Assembly: GCA_035235625.1 (NCBI GenBank)
Contig: CP141141.1
Location: 8,987,968-9,051,967 of the forward strand
DNA from: Saururus chinensis
Taxonomy: Eukaryota; Streptophyta; Magnoliopsida; Piperales; Saururaceae
Reading direction: 5' to 3'
DNA length: 64,000 bases
A program made the position numbers and the translations under genes. The notes below the pieces were generated by a model that saw only the letters and a program-made list of their open reading frames with translations, searched no databases and was not told the DNA's origin. This document shows, one piece after another, positions 22,750-34,859 of the stretch. How positions within the stretch are numbered: the first letter of the stretch is position 1; every line of letters starts with the position of its first letter.

Positions 22750-24950
22750 TTTATAATATTATTTTTTTCGCAATAAAACTAGTTGCGAGTAAAATAAGCA
22801 AAACATCGTAAGTGGGCTCACAACAATTGAATTATGGAGAGTTGGCCACGAAACTCTTTGATAAGGGGCCTGCCAATTTTGGAAAATGTGTTTTACTCTA
22901 TCACCGGAGATCATTGCTTATGGTACATAAGGTTTTTTAACATAATATATAGATACCATGCTAGAATCCCTATATATATCATAGTCATGGACTCCGGCAA
23001 TGAAGATCCGGATAGACGCATCAGCCAATATTAAGCCCACGGTTCATTTTATCATACAAGATATATGAGAGATGGGAGGAAGGTGGCCCCATAAGTAGAA
23101 GGTTTTAAAATTTTGTGAGCCTCATAACTTAAAATAGTCATTTTCAATATACATTAGTACTGGTACACATGTTATCCAATTCAAAAGAATGAACTAAGGG
23201 GCTTAAGCATAACTGTTAATTTGTAGGAGCATATTTTGCCGAGCCTGTCACCTCTAATTTTAGTCAGCCCACCTCACCTATACATAGTCTATAAATATTT
23301 ATTACTTAAATATATATATATATATATATATATAGAAAATGAATATATTTGTATCATGTTAAAAGGGTAGGATGGCTAAAAGAATGGGTGGTAGCCTGGT
23401 AGGCTCCCCATCAATTTTTAAAACACGGTGGTGGTCTATTCTCTAATCCATCGTTTCTACCTACTAAAAATGTTGCATTACAACTTCTGCTTTCTAATTG
23501 ATAAAAGTGTAGGACCTAACAAGGTGAAACGTGAAGAGCCTACCAAGCTAATGTTGTAGAGCTACCGGATAAAGTTTCGGAGGAACTAAAACGTCAACAT
23601 GATTTTATTTTATGAAAGTGACCAATCTAAATGTGAAATATCTCACGTAATGCTAAGAATTGTAAGTATCAATCCGGCCATAACATGCTTGATAGAGGTC
23701 CCCAGTTTGATTTAGGCTTGTGGCATTAGAGGCGAACCCTGAAACATAGTAACATAGAGACTATATTCACCTGTGTATTATGTTAGGGCCCCATATGTTG
23801 TGACGTGAAGACTCATACATCAAAATTCTATTCAATCATTCTCGCACCATTAATAAGTGATGCCCACTTTTATATCATATTTAAATAATTAAAAAATATA
23901 TATTTTCCTGATAGAACCATTTTAATGACCATAATATATACCGATGAATACAAGCTCTATGTGCCATGTTAAGAGTATCGTGGCATGTCACGGGTGCTAG
24001 TCATAGAGCCTCGTCAAGCTACACTTGTCCTAAAAAATAATGTTTTCTTGACCACATACCTTCGTCAAGCTACAGTTATTTAAAAAAAAAATTCCTGACC
24101 AAATTGAATGATCAAAAGACATATAGAGGGTGGGGGACATGAGAATTGTTGATCCAATTTCTAATTCCAAGTGTCTAGTCACTTGGTCATACAAACGGGT
24201 CATCGCCACCTAAAGGTGAACTCGACGTACTTGCAGAAAAACAAAAACAAAAAACTGGGGCATCTAATATGCTACATCTACGGGCATTGAGCCTAGCATT
24301 TTAATTGAATCGTACTGATATGAGTCTCCTACAAAAGCAAAACAAATATGCTTTTCTTGATGTGAAAGGGGGGGCCTCGATCTATTTTGTGCTCGCTTAG
24401 GCACGCTGCTTTATCTGGTTTATGTAGGGGGCACACTATATTCGGCATAGCCTCTTTAAAGCAGCAATTGAGGTCAAAATGTCCTTGACACTTGATTTGA
24501 CTAAGAAAGATTTGTGATCTGTAGTGGAAAAATGTTCTGCTCACTCCTTCAATTATTAGGGGTAAATGAACTGTAAGTCTACAGCCAACAAGTGTCTATT
24601 GCCGGAGCTATTGAAGTAGTGACTGGAAGTTAGAAATGGAGTTTGAAAACTTAAGATATTGAATTATTGGAGAAAGATCAAGCAGTTCACATTTAATATA
24701 AAATTTGATCACCTTGTTTAACGTGATTCCATGTTTACTTGTGATAGTATGAGTTTGAACATCTTGAACTATCGGATCTTGATCCCACCACTCGCATTAA
24801 GGGAGGAGATGGTGGGTGATTCAAACCCGTATGCACCATGTATAATATAAGCCGTCAGATCATATAATTGCGCATGAATCCAAACTCATATATAAGGGAC
24901 TTCATTTCTTCTCATTTATTGTGCAATTTTAAAAAAATATTTCTTCCTAC
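22750..24950. other. AT-rich intergenic DNA with a TA microsatellite
   Basis: No gene is supported. A run of alternating TA lies at about 23310-23334. TCGTCAAGCTACA with adjacent sequence occurs twice near 24014 and 24063, a small local duplication. Confidence 0.45.
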
Positions 24951-25320
24951 GCCACTCTTAACATGAAATCACTTTTTTAACACTATAATCTTATACCAAC
25001 TTTTTTTTAGATAAGAAAAATGAACCCCCCTTATTTTTAAGTGAGGCCCACTTTTTTCTCTCCAATCAAAGGCTATATTACAGTTTTAATATAAAAAAAA
25101 CCCATTATAAAATAAATTATAATAAATATATAATTCATATTTCTTCTATCTTTAAATTAATAACTCTATTTGGTAAAAAAATTATTTTTTAATAATTGTA
25201 TTTTATTTAATTTAAAGTAGTTAGGTAGTTGAAAAATCCGAAATTTTTTTCTTAGGTTTAACCATTTAATTAAAATTACTTTTTTTAATTAACTATTAAT
25301 ATGAGAAGGGAGGGAGTACA
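24951..25320. repeat. Probable Stowaway/Tc1-mariner-like MITE, right end clear
   Basis: The right end reads AACTATTAATATGAGAAGGG then AGGGAG-TA, matching the CTCCCTCC...TA terminus seen in the better-defined copy at 61682-61878. The AT-rich interior contains AGTAGTTAGGTAGTTG, similar to the interior of the copy near 44612. The left end is not resolved. Confidence 0.4.
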
Positions 25321-25760
25321 AATTGACGAAAGCCACACATTACTCGGTTTCCAACAACTTCGTGATGTAAGCAATGATGTGTTGTTGACTTGGCAAACCT
25401 AACTTTTAAATGAAGATGCACATTGCATTCTGCCCAGCCTCGTTTACCTCAAATTAGTCTCCATTGACTCTCATCTTCTGAAGATTTAGATTAAACCCAA
25501 CAATTAAACAAAAATCACCTTCAACAGGGCTTAGATTAATGGTTTTATCTTTGGAAAGTTGTCTTAATCAATAGACAATCATGACAACAATTTGTGCCTT
25601 ATTGTGACATTGCAGGGGATACAATAAAGAGTACTCTTCAAATTCTAACAAATATATTGGCTACATCTGATTCCCTTTACACTCATATTCTCTACCAAAA
25701 CTCTGATAAAATTCAATTCCATAATGCAAAAAATGCAAATCTAAAAAGGGAACTTCAAGA
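25321..25760. other. Downstream region of the ATL gene
   Basis: No separate gene is seen. The part nearest 25760 is probably the 3-prime untranslated region of the minus-strand RING gene. Confidence 0.4.
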
Positions 25761-26816
25761 TTATGCCTCGTCTTGCACAGGAAGAATTGCATTCTTTGAT
25801 CCTCGGCTGTGGCCGAAAGAGAAGAAGGATCTTCGAAACTTGCAACTACTGCTACTTCCCTCGCACGAGCCACTGGCCTCGTGAAACTGCGGATTCTGCC
25901 GGAGGACTTCCTGAACTGACAGATAGAGCTGCCTGTCAGCTGACGAATCCATTGAGAAGGACCGCCTAATCGGCTGTACGCAAAACTCGTCAACTTTCCG
26001 CCTCACATCGATGCACTCATCTCCCATGCTTGACACATGATCAAACCTTCTCTGCTTCTTGCTCAGGACTCGCGGTTCTGATTTCTTTGGGGATGGTTGT
26101 AGCTGGGCGGGTATTGATACGGCAAGAGAGCTGCCAGGGCACAAACCAAGGCTTCTTGCGGCCTCATCAAGTCCAGCGTCCCCTATTTCAATCACGATGT
26201 CTCCCCCAATATTACTGCTAGATTGATCAGGATCCTGAAGCCGGAAGGGGCCGATGTTCCGGTCGAATGGGCTGCTGTTTGAGATTGTTGATCTGCAGAG
26301 GGGGCAATTGGCGTTGCCTTGCAGCCAAGTATCGATACAGTCTATGTGGAAGGCATGGTTGCAATTGGGTAGGAGCCTCAGCCTCTCATCTTCTTGGAAT
26401 TCGCTCAAACACACTGCACACTCGTTGAAGGCCTTCTCTTCCCCTTCCGCCTCTCTTTTCAACTGGAAAATCGGAATGGCTCGAATGACAGACGCGTCCA
26501 GGCCCCGGCTTTGGGGGGCCGTCGCATAAACGATCAATGGATCCTCTTGCCGACGGCCCCTCGCGCCAGCAAAACGGTTCAAGTACCTGAATCTGTGCCA
26601 ATTCAAGCAGCATTTTATCGCAAAGATGTAGTAGCAGATGAGCAGGAATGCTGTGGCTATAATTCCTATCACGGCGACGGCCAAAATGGGGAAGCTGGCC
26701 GGCGAAGAATGAGAGATTGCAGGTCTAAGTGGAGGTTGCCGCGCTGTGACAATATGAGGAGGAAGCACCGTGGGGCTGTAGTCTCTGTAACCGTGGTGGA
26801 AATCATTTGTACTCAT
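25761..26816 (-). CDS. RING-H2 E3 ubiquitin ligase of the ATL family (ATL16/ATL1-like)
   Basis: A membrane-anchored E3 ligase predicted to transfer ubiquitin from an E2 to target proteins. ATG 26814-26816 gives 351 residues from a single exon; the frame extends eight codons further without an ATG. There is a proline-rich N-terminus, then one transmembrane helix at about 42-66 (FPILAVAVIGIIATAFLLIC), a basic stretch, and the GLD motif of ATL proteins at 105-107 in SRGLDASVIRAIPIF. The RING-H2 domain has C133, C136, C152, H154, H157, C160, C171 and C174, with the ATL tryptophan in WLQ. Conserved phrases such as KCCLNWHRF and RGLDASVIRAIPIF place it near Arabidopsis ATL16/ATL1. The long C-terminal tail has RRSFSMDSS and FRRSFFSFG serine-rich motifs like those in this subgroup. 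All zinc ligands are present and length is normal, so it looks functional. Most ATL genes lack introns, as here. Confidence 0.95.
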   Translation of the reverse strand: MSTNDFHHGYRDYSPTVLPPHIVTARQPPLRPAISHSSPASFPILAVAVIGIIATAFLLICYYIFAIKCCLNWHRFRYLNRFAGARGRRQEDPLIVYATAPQSRGLDASVIRAIPIFQLKREAEGEEKAFNECAVCLSEFQEDERLRLLPNCNHAFHIDCIDTWLQGNANCPLCRSTISNSSPFDRNIGPFRLQDPDQSSSNIGGDIVIEIGDAGLDEAARSLGLCPGSSLAVSIPAQLQPSPKKSEPRVLSKKQRRFDHVSSMGDECIDVRRKVDEFCVQPIRRSFSMDSSADRQLYLSVQEVLRQNPQFHEASGSCEGSSSSCKFRRSFFSFGHSRGSKNAILPVQDEA

Positions 26817-27160
26817 GGATACTGGGTTGGAGAATAGCACAATCTAGAGGAAATAAGACAGGAGATGTTCGATGGAATACGAAACTAGAGCAACTACAGA
26901 AGAAGAGATTGAGTGGGATTGTAATGGGATCACTGTTCAAAGGAAGACTGGTGAAAAAATCAACTGGAAAGAAGATCTAATGAGAGATAACTTGTAGAAA
27001 GATGAGGACTGGTGCTGTAGCCTGCACGTTGAGGCGTGTGTGAATCGGAGAAGGCGATGTGAAATGAACGAGAAGACCCAGAAAGCATCAAGGGCAAGTG
27101 TGAAGGGGGAGGTTTTTCAAGGGCGTCGAGAGTCAAAGGGAGACAACGCAGGTGGGAGGC
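26817..27160 (-). promoter_or_regulatory. Upstream region of the ATL gene
   Basis: This is GC-balanced, purine-rich DNA before the start codon, probably 5-prime untranslated leader and promoter. I could not single out a confident TATA box. Beyond 27160 the sequence is shared with another copy at 28600. Confidence 0.35.
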
Positions 27161-27164
27161 GATG

Positions 27165-27870
27165 GGAGTTGGTTTGCAGAGTCAGAAGGTTTAGGCTTGG
27201 GTGTTGCAACTAATCTAGACAGCTATTATCTGCCCAAGTTCAATAAAATTAGAGACATAATTTGTAACCTTTCTACCTTTGTATTATTTTTATGCTTTTT
27301 ATTTAATATGAACCTAGTATAAGAAACGTATAAGGAGGATTGTCAATATTTAAGATCCATGGTGCATGCATTGGTACCATTAATATTTAAGATTGATAGT
27401 GTACACGTTAATACATTAATACCATTGATACTAACGATATTCATACTATGTGAGTTGTTAATCTGGGTAAACGGCTTCTAGGCATTCCTTACATTGGGCT
27501 CCTTATAAACGGAGATCATAGGAAACGAAACACTTACTATTGTAAGAGCAGGAAGTACAGCGTATATTGTTGACATGGCACGAATAATTGGCAGCCACTT
27601 TAGCAAAGTAGAGACAAAGACTTACATGGAGGACAACTTTATACTCAAGGTTCCGTGAAATCGATTTATGTAGGGTCATTTGAATAGGACAGAGGCGGGT
27701 ACAAGATCAAAATAGATAAATAGTAAATCATAGGGTGAAATTTCGTGTGAAGTTTTAGCCTATTTTGATAAATAGGTCTATTCATCAATATTGATCGAAA
27801 TTTTAACCTCAAATAAATAATTAAAAACTAATGATGTTAGATGAGTAGGTCTTATATATTAGACTGGCCG
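27165..27870. repeat. Duplicated segment upstream of the ATL gene, copy 1
   Basis: 27168-27290 (GGGAGTTGGTTTGCAGAGTC, GCTTGGGTGTTGCAACTAAT) and 27570-27870 (GACATGGCACGAATAATTGG, AGGGTCATTTGAATAGGACA, TAGTAAATCATAGGGTGAAA) match 28605-29030 in the same order and orientation. Copy 1 has about 270 extra bases between the two parts (27295-27560). A third partial copy of the second part lies at 34565-34715. Confidence 0.8.
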
Positions 27871-28599
27871 GCCAACTAATCCATTAATTGGACATTTATA
27901 AGTCCCTCGCAAAGGATTGAAAATGCAATGAAACTAATGTCAAACAAAAAAATGATGTCAAGGGACTTCCAAACTCAGTTTTTTATTGTGTCAACCATCT
28001 AAGTGAACAATCATATGGGATAAATTATTTATAAGAGAGGAGGGAATCAGAAGCCTATTTGTCAATTCAGGGGAAAAAATACTAAGAGACCTGCTCGGAA
28101 GGAAATAGGCAGTTGAGGTAGTTATCAGACCATTTTACAATTTAAATGTCTACGTGATTCTCGCTGTGGGGTGCAGAGGTCTCTGAATCAAAAGACAATC
28201 TCCTGAGTGACTTGTAAAAGTTGGTCTCCGTTATAAATGTCTACGTAGATGAAGTAATCTCATTGGCAAAATACTTCCCTATAAGTGGGTTTACAATATT
28301 TGAATGTTTTTTTGTTTATTTAAAGCACACAAGTAGGGTGAGGGGTTAGGCAGACATTTTCAATTTATTAAATAAGCAAAAGAGATAGAATGGGGACGTA
28401 AAATCATAATCCCAAATATAAACATCAAAATCAAATAATACCATTACATCCTATAAAAATCCCAATGATGCACACCAAAAATAAGAACTTCTCTAAGATA
28501 TTCATCAAATATTCTAAACATTAGCTTTATCAATAATGATTATTCTCTTAAGAGTTTTTATATCTTGTGGGATGTAGAACATAAGCTCTCCAACACCTA

Positions 28600-29035
28600 G
28601 TTTTATGGCCATGGGAGTTGGTATGAAGAGTCAGCTTGGGTGTTGCAACTAATAGAGACCCAATTTTAATGAAATTAGAGACAATTTTTAACCTTCGAGC
28701 TTTTGCATTATTTTCAGAGTAGGGAGAACAATGTGCATTGGTGGCATGGCACGTATAATTAGAAACCACTTAGCAAAATAGAGACAAAGACCTACTTCGT
28801 GTCAAGTTTACTCAAAGTTCCGTGAAATTGATTTTTGTAGGATCATTTGTATTAGGACAAAGGCAAGTACAAGACCATAATTGATAAATGGTATATCATG
28901 GGGTGAAACTTCATGTGAAGTTTGAGCCTATTTTGATAAATAAGGTTATTCATAAAAAAAATGATCAAAATTTTAACCACAAATAAATAATTAAAAATTA
29001 ATAAGTGGGGCTTATGTATTAGAATGAAGTAGACC
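28600..29035. repeat. Duplicated segment upstream of the ATL gene, copy 2
   Basis: Same order as copy 1 without the roughly 270 bp interruption: CATGGGAGTTGGTATGAAGA, GCTTGGGTGTTGCAACTAAT, then GGCATGGCACGTATAATTAG and CATGGGGTGAAACTTCATG. Since copy 2 joins the two halves directly, it probably reflects the ancestral arrangement. Confidence 0.8.
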
Positions 29036-29714
29036 GAGGTCCACACAAGAAATATAGGGAGAATAAGGGAGAAGAAGAATAGAGATATGCTAAAACCAAA
29101 GTAACTACTGGAATATGCTTTTATATAAATCTACTCATTCTTGTGCATCACAATTTATAGAAGAATTATAAACTAATGCAATTGGAATAAGAAAATTACC
29201 CTTAATTTAATTTTAATTAAATAAGAACACTAAATACTAATGAATTTAGGAATCAAGCTAAACTAGGAAACTAAATTAAGGTCATGACTTTCCACTTTTA
29301 CTTCCACTTGGAATGACTTCAATAGGGCCCACCAATGCTTTGAAAGACATGGACATCCAAACCACGAACCTACGAAGATAGCCCTCATTCGTTGACCCGG
29401 ATTGAAGTTTATTCGTGTAAAATTCATCAAACGACTCACATCCAAAAGAAAGAAATGAAGTTTTGTCTCCTTAGGCTGAAATTGGTCAAAGACCTAGTCA
29501 AAATAGGGACTACTTGGTGAAAGAAATTGCTTATGGGAGAAATTTTGATATGTGGTAGAGGCCCTAAAGGTGCCTACCAAAACACGACCAGCACAGAAGC
29601 TGTTGAAGCTAGAAGAAGCCCTTCGTGATTGATGGCTAATGAAGCTATGGAGCTGGAATCTACTTCTCGGCGTGGATCGCAGCCATATGCAAGTTCAAGA
29701 GCATGTATAGATTG
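29036..29714. other. Intergenic DNA, nothing recognised
   Basis: No reading frame or repeat boundary that I can support. Confidence 0.4.
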
Positions 29715-32345
29715 TGTCATGGCCCATATTTTTAAAATTCTTTAATAAAAGCATGAATGATAGGTTACAAAGAATTTTTTTCTTTCTTATATCAAAATAA
29801 ACCATTCGATCAAGCCAGGATATTTGGGGTTCACAATTATGAATATTAAATAATATGATATTATTACACATCTTAAAATCAATAACAATATGATATCCAT
29901 TTAAGTATGAGTTTGTCATTAGTCTAAAAATAAATTAAGTTAGCTCTCATGCTAAAGATACAATTACTTACTAGAATTGCATAAACGATGAACTACATCT
30001 CATGTTCGTTTATCCTTGTCTCACTAGTCTTCACCTGAAGAACCTATAACCAACCAAACTAAACAATCAACAACAAGAACCTCCCCACCATCAAGAGAAG
30101 AGTTTCCAAAAGAACAAAAGACTTTACTAATATTTTTTGGATCGGGCCAACATCACCAAGATGCTAGTTGCCTACGTACTCATCAAACAACATCTTCAAT
30201 GTTAGTTCCAACAAGAGCAGGTTCAAATGTAGTTTTGCCTAGAAACTAGCAATAATCAAATATGCAATGCTTAAGTATTTTTAACCAACCTATATTTTAT
30301 GCAAGTCTTTTAATTATTTTACTTGTGCTAATTAACAACTAATAGCAAATAATGTCATTAATTATCTTACAACCCTGTCTAATCCCTTGGATAAATAGAC
30401 ACATCATATGTCAACTAAAATGACACTTGATAATAACCACCTTTCATTGTTCTAACCCAACTCTAGGTTTAAAAAAATATAACTCTCGATAAAGGTTAAT
30501 ACACTACAATTGTAGTATAAGGAAATAAGAACAAAATATAAATATGTACCAACCTAGAGATAACTGGATCCTCAAAGAAATTCTAGAATACCCAACTCCA
30601 ATATTGGAGTAAGATTGCTTAAACAATAACTTTAACCCAAATCCCCATGACTCAAAATAGCATACCACAAACCTAGAGAAGTGGATCTCAATTGTACTCA
30701 TGGACACAAATTGACGATAAACACTGGTCTTTCATGATGTTCATGCAACTTCGTTTTTTGTACATACTATATAGTCCTGTGAAGACCTGCAAAAAACCTG
30801 CGGTAAAGACCTCTCTAGCTAATACCTAAATTGTTGTGGTTGTGAAAAAAGTATACATGTATGACAATCTCCACCCTCCCCGACACTAGGAGAAATGTCC
30901 TCAATGACATAAATAATGTAATCCATGGAAGCCTAAAGTCTATATAACCACCAACCCAAAACATTTAAAACTTAGACTTGGTCAATTTTATCCAAATAAG
31001 TATTCGTCTAAACCATTGGGTCCTCTTCACACTGTGAACCGGCCTAATAAATAACTTATTTAATGAGCTATGACACAAAAATCAATCTAAACCCTACTAG
31101 TCCCTGGAGACTAGGGTAAACTCCCATAACTACCTTGGTTCATTAACCAAGGTAAGTTTCTATATCAAGGCCATGTTCACTCCATAAACTAGTTTCAAAG
31201 TCCTTTGAAGGTATTTTAGTCTTTATCTTAATTAAGTGTTCTCCCCCTAATCCAAAGCCAACCAATCCCTCTTGATTAATCCTCATTGATATCAATTTAT
31301 CAATACATTACTAACACATCAATAATAAAACATGCATCAAACTACGTAAACATAAATAACATCAGCTCACACAAGTCCATTAATAATAAACAGAAGCTCA
31401 TTCCACTCATTTGCATGGCTAGGTCAAGACAAATTCAAGCCCGAGAATGTGAATATCTCTTATGCATCATGCAAGTTACGTATGTACCACCCTAATAGAT
31501 TGAAGCATTGCGTTCTAGACACGTGTATTACACTACCTTAAACCATTAATGAGGGTTCTTCCCCTTGTTTCTAGTAGCACTATGACCTGTAAAGGTCTTT
31601 ATGTCACCTACTAGTCACATCCCTTCTAATTAAAGACATTATTATTGTAAGGTGCCCTAATTCTCCTTGGGTTAAGGTGTCCATAAAATGGGGTAAATTG
31701 CCCCTAAGGGCATTGGGATAATTTTACCACCTAGTGTATGATACTCTCCCTTAAGTCATTTTGGTCATCTCACTATCCTTCCATTGATTTGAAGTCATTG
31801 ACCTCCCCAAAGGCTCCATTCTCATATTGACATGCTCTTCCATTCACACAAATGTGGGTGCTCCGATCATAAGGGTATTTCTATTATTTTGTTTAGGGCT
31901 TTCTAGAACTTTAATGGGTCTATAACTAAGCTCAAGGGTACTCCTTGACGTCATGGACCCGAGGTAATTTTACTGGCATTTCATGGGGTTTACTTTATAC
32001 CCGTAATCCTAAAGGCAAAATAGTCAACTAACATTTTACTGGGATTATTCCCCAACATGTGAATTGGTCTATGTCTAGGGTATGCATTCACCTATTACTG
32101 TGATTATCCCCAATTTTTAAACTCATCCATAGGCCCCTGAATTGGATCCCTAAGACGAGTAATTAAATATTATTCTATGATTCAATTACAAGGGGTAAAT
32201 TGGTAATTTTATATCCTTTGGGATTTTCCCTATGTGTAAACTTGGTCAAGGCACTCGACATGCTCGCGTGGTTATTCAATAATTTCTACAATTTTTTCCT
32301 AAATCTTTAACCTTGTGAACCGGACCCGATTAAATTTCGATTTAA
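29715..32345 (+). repeat. LTR-type repeat A, inverted relative of repeat B
   Basis: It starts TGTCATGGCCCATATTTTTA at 29715. The reverse complement of repeat B starts the same way, and the two then align over more than 2 kb. Shared landmarks include GGGCCAACATCACCAAGATG (30155), ATGCAATGCTTAAGTATTTT (30262), CATTAACCAAGG (31140), CCCTACTAGTCCC (31091) and GGTCAAGGCACTCGACA (32244). Similarity fades near 32345, although the GC-rich DNA that follows may still belong to the element. TGTCATG and the lack of coding capacity suggest a long Gypsy-type LTR. I could not define the right end or a target duplication. Confidence 0.7.
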
Positions 32346-33910
32346 TTTCTTTTTGTAGAACCAAACTGGGCCAAGGCCCTAACACCCGACCCACGACCCA
32401 GGCCTGGATCCAACCCACAGCTTGGGTCTCCTTCTCCATGCATGGCCAAAGGCTTCTGGCCTTTGGCCGGCGGCCAACCACCATGGTCTGGAAAGGGGCC
32501 ACCTCAACCAAATCACTGTCGTACAGCAAGTCCGGTAGTCAATCCCGTCACCAGCCTAGATCTGACCTGCACTGCGGGCTATTCTTCTCCAAATATGGCC
32601 TGAGGCTTCTACCCTTTGGCCAGAGTGGCAGCTGACAGTCACGGCTTGATGAGGGGCCAGCTCCACCAAACCACCTTCTTATAGATAGTCTGGGCGTCTA
32701 GGTCCCATCGTCAGCCTTTGACCAGCGAGAGAACCACTATCCCCTTTCACTTTGTCTTGTTTTTCCTTGTTTGTGAGCCCGCCCGGTGGCCTACGCCAGC
32801 GGTTGCAACCGCTAGCATGAAGCTGAAGGAAGCTCCACCTAACCGACGCTGAAGATGGGGACGGGGGATGTTGTGGCCTCCTCCTTGCCATGCCCTATAG
32901 CTTAAGCAAACTCACCGGAGAGGAAGAAGGAGAAGGGGGAGGGAAGAACTGGCTTGTGGCCAACCCTTCCCCTACCTCCCTTGGACATACCGGCGTCAAC
33001 TAGGTCTTTGGCAGAGGGTGGTGTACAGACCAGCGGCCAGCCAGCCCACCATACAATCCGGTCACTAGTGGTTCAGCCCCAAATCCCAATAAATTATTAT
33101 TAAAAGGGAAATTTTTCTACCATATATCTCCCTAAATTAACCCTAAACATCTAAAAATTAGTGCTAATAAATGATTATGGCTCGTCAAGACTCCGGTCTT
33201 TATGTTCGCTCCTCTCCGACTCCGTCACCGCCTTCCTTTGCCTGAAAACTTCCCCAACGGCTTGTTCTCTCTCCTCCCCTAAAGGCTAAAAGCTCCTCTC
33301 TAATATGCCCTAATTAGGTTTTTATACTCATAAGGATTAGGGTTCCTAATCTCCTTAAAAGTTGGGCCAAAGCTAACTACTTGGGCTAATTATTTTAATA
33401 ATTTTCGTCATCCTAATTACCCGGGCCCATAGCATGTCTAAAACGGCCCATTTGCACATCTACTTAGGGTAAACAGGCCTTGCCCGATGCGTACAACTTT
33501 GAAAAGTCATAACTCACTCATTTAAACTTCGATTTGCACATTCTTGGTAGTGTTTTAAAGCTCTTTCTGTCTACTTTCTATCCACATAAATCTTAGTTAT
33601 AAATTTCATCTATTAAGGAAGTTATTATTACAATAATATGAAGGGTTCAAGCACCCTATTTTTCACGTGACCAACTTCAAAAATTTAGAAATTCCCCAGA
33701 CATTATAGATCATCGGGGGCTTTAGAAGCACATGTTTGACTGCAAAAGAGCAAGGTTGGCGACCTCATGGAAGGAAGTCAGGAGGATGGAGACCTCGTTG
33801 AGGATGAAAGCCACCAGTTTAGGTAGGAAGTCGATACTCTCGCTATCTTCCTTGTCAGCGGGGATTGGCTAAAAATTTTGGGTGAAAATTTTGTGAGGAT
33901 GGCAGTCACA
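32346..33910. other. GC-rich continuation of repeat A, then AT-rich DNA
   Basis: 32350-33060 is GC-rich with GGCCAAAGGCTTCTGGCC and similar GGCC-rich motifs. 33180-33480 has a CTCC-rich, leader-like composition followed by TTGGGCC and CGGGCCC motifs. The order resembles the promoter/leader half of a plant LTR. No protein family was recognised. Confidence 0.35.
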
Positions 33911-33913
33911 AGA

Positions 33914-34560
33914 TGTCGCGACCGGGGTTTTTTAAAAACATTTTGAAGTAAATGCAATGAAAAACTCAAATATTTTTTTTTAACAAATCATGCAAAACAA
34001 CAACTAAAATAAACCCCAAACCATGACTGCTATTTTCCAACATAACGATAATATCAAACCATGATTATCCATAATAGTCATTCAAATCCATTAAATAACA
34101 AGTCATGTCTCATCCATACAAATTTGATAACCATCTAAGAATAACAAATAAAGTATGAGAATGCAAGTTTTGTGACATATTACAATCAAATAAAAATAAA
34201 GTGAATCCCACTCTGAAGGAGTGAGTCCCCACTCCACAAATCCAACTACTTAGTTACTCCTCTGAGGTACTTGCATCATGAAGATGCATGAGTCCAACCA
34301 TTTATACTCAATAGGATCAAACAAGTTTATAAAACTCATAGAGGGACTACACTGTGGTTTTAATCATTATTGAACATCACCATTAATTATTTTACCCATG
34401 CCTAGTTTTGTCATAAGATATAACAAAGCCCTTAACTCTATTTCACAGCGTTGAAGGTACTTACACATTAAAATCTCAATATCAAAGACTATAACAAACC
34501 ATTCTAATTAAAACTAACCCATAGATTAATCTCGGCAAAAAACCCTAAATGTCCGACTCC
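33914..34560 (+). repeat. Possible LTR fragment beginning TGTCGCGACCGGGG
   Basis: TGTCGCGACCGGGGTTTTTT resembles the start of repeats A and B (TGTCATGACCCGAATTTTT) and the general form of plant Gypsy LTR ends. The following 600 bases are non-coding. The other end is not resolved. A third copy of the ATL-upstream repeat begins at 34565, directly after. Confidence 0.4.
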
Positions 34561-34564
34561 AAAA

Positions 34565-34715
34565 TAGATTCATTAGGGTCATTTGAATAGGATAGAGATG
34601 GATATGAGACCAAAATAGATAATTAGTAAACCATGGGGTGAAACTTCGTGTAAGTTTTAAACCTATATTGATAAATAGGGCTATTCATCAAAATTGACCA
34701 AAATATTAACCAAAA
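34565..34715. repeat. Third partial copy of the ATL-upstream repeat
   Basis: AGGGTCATTTGAATAGGATA, CCATGGGGTGAAACTTCGTG and GGGCTATTCATC match the corresponding parts of 27670-27800 and 28830-28960. Three copies across about 7 kb show that the segment belongs to a dispersed repeat and is not simply gene promoter. Confidence 0.7.
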
Positions 34716-34859
34716 TGTGATTTATATTCATTTTTTTGTTTAAAATATATTTTTAGAATTATTTACCAATTACGTTATATTTTATTCAGATTTTATTATG
34801 AAAAATTATATTATATTCCCTAGCTTTATTTGTTCTCCTCATTGACATAAATTATAGAT

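Noticed and set aside
25661-26837. Several frames overlapping the ATL gene on both strands
   Set aside because: Shadows of the RING-H2 reading frame, whose zinc ligands and transmembrane helix are clear.
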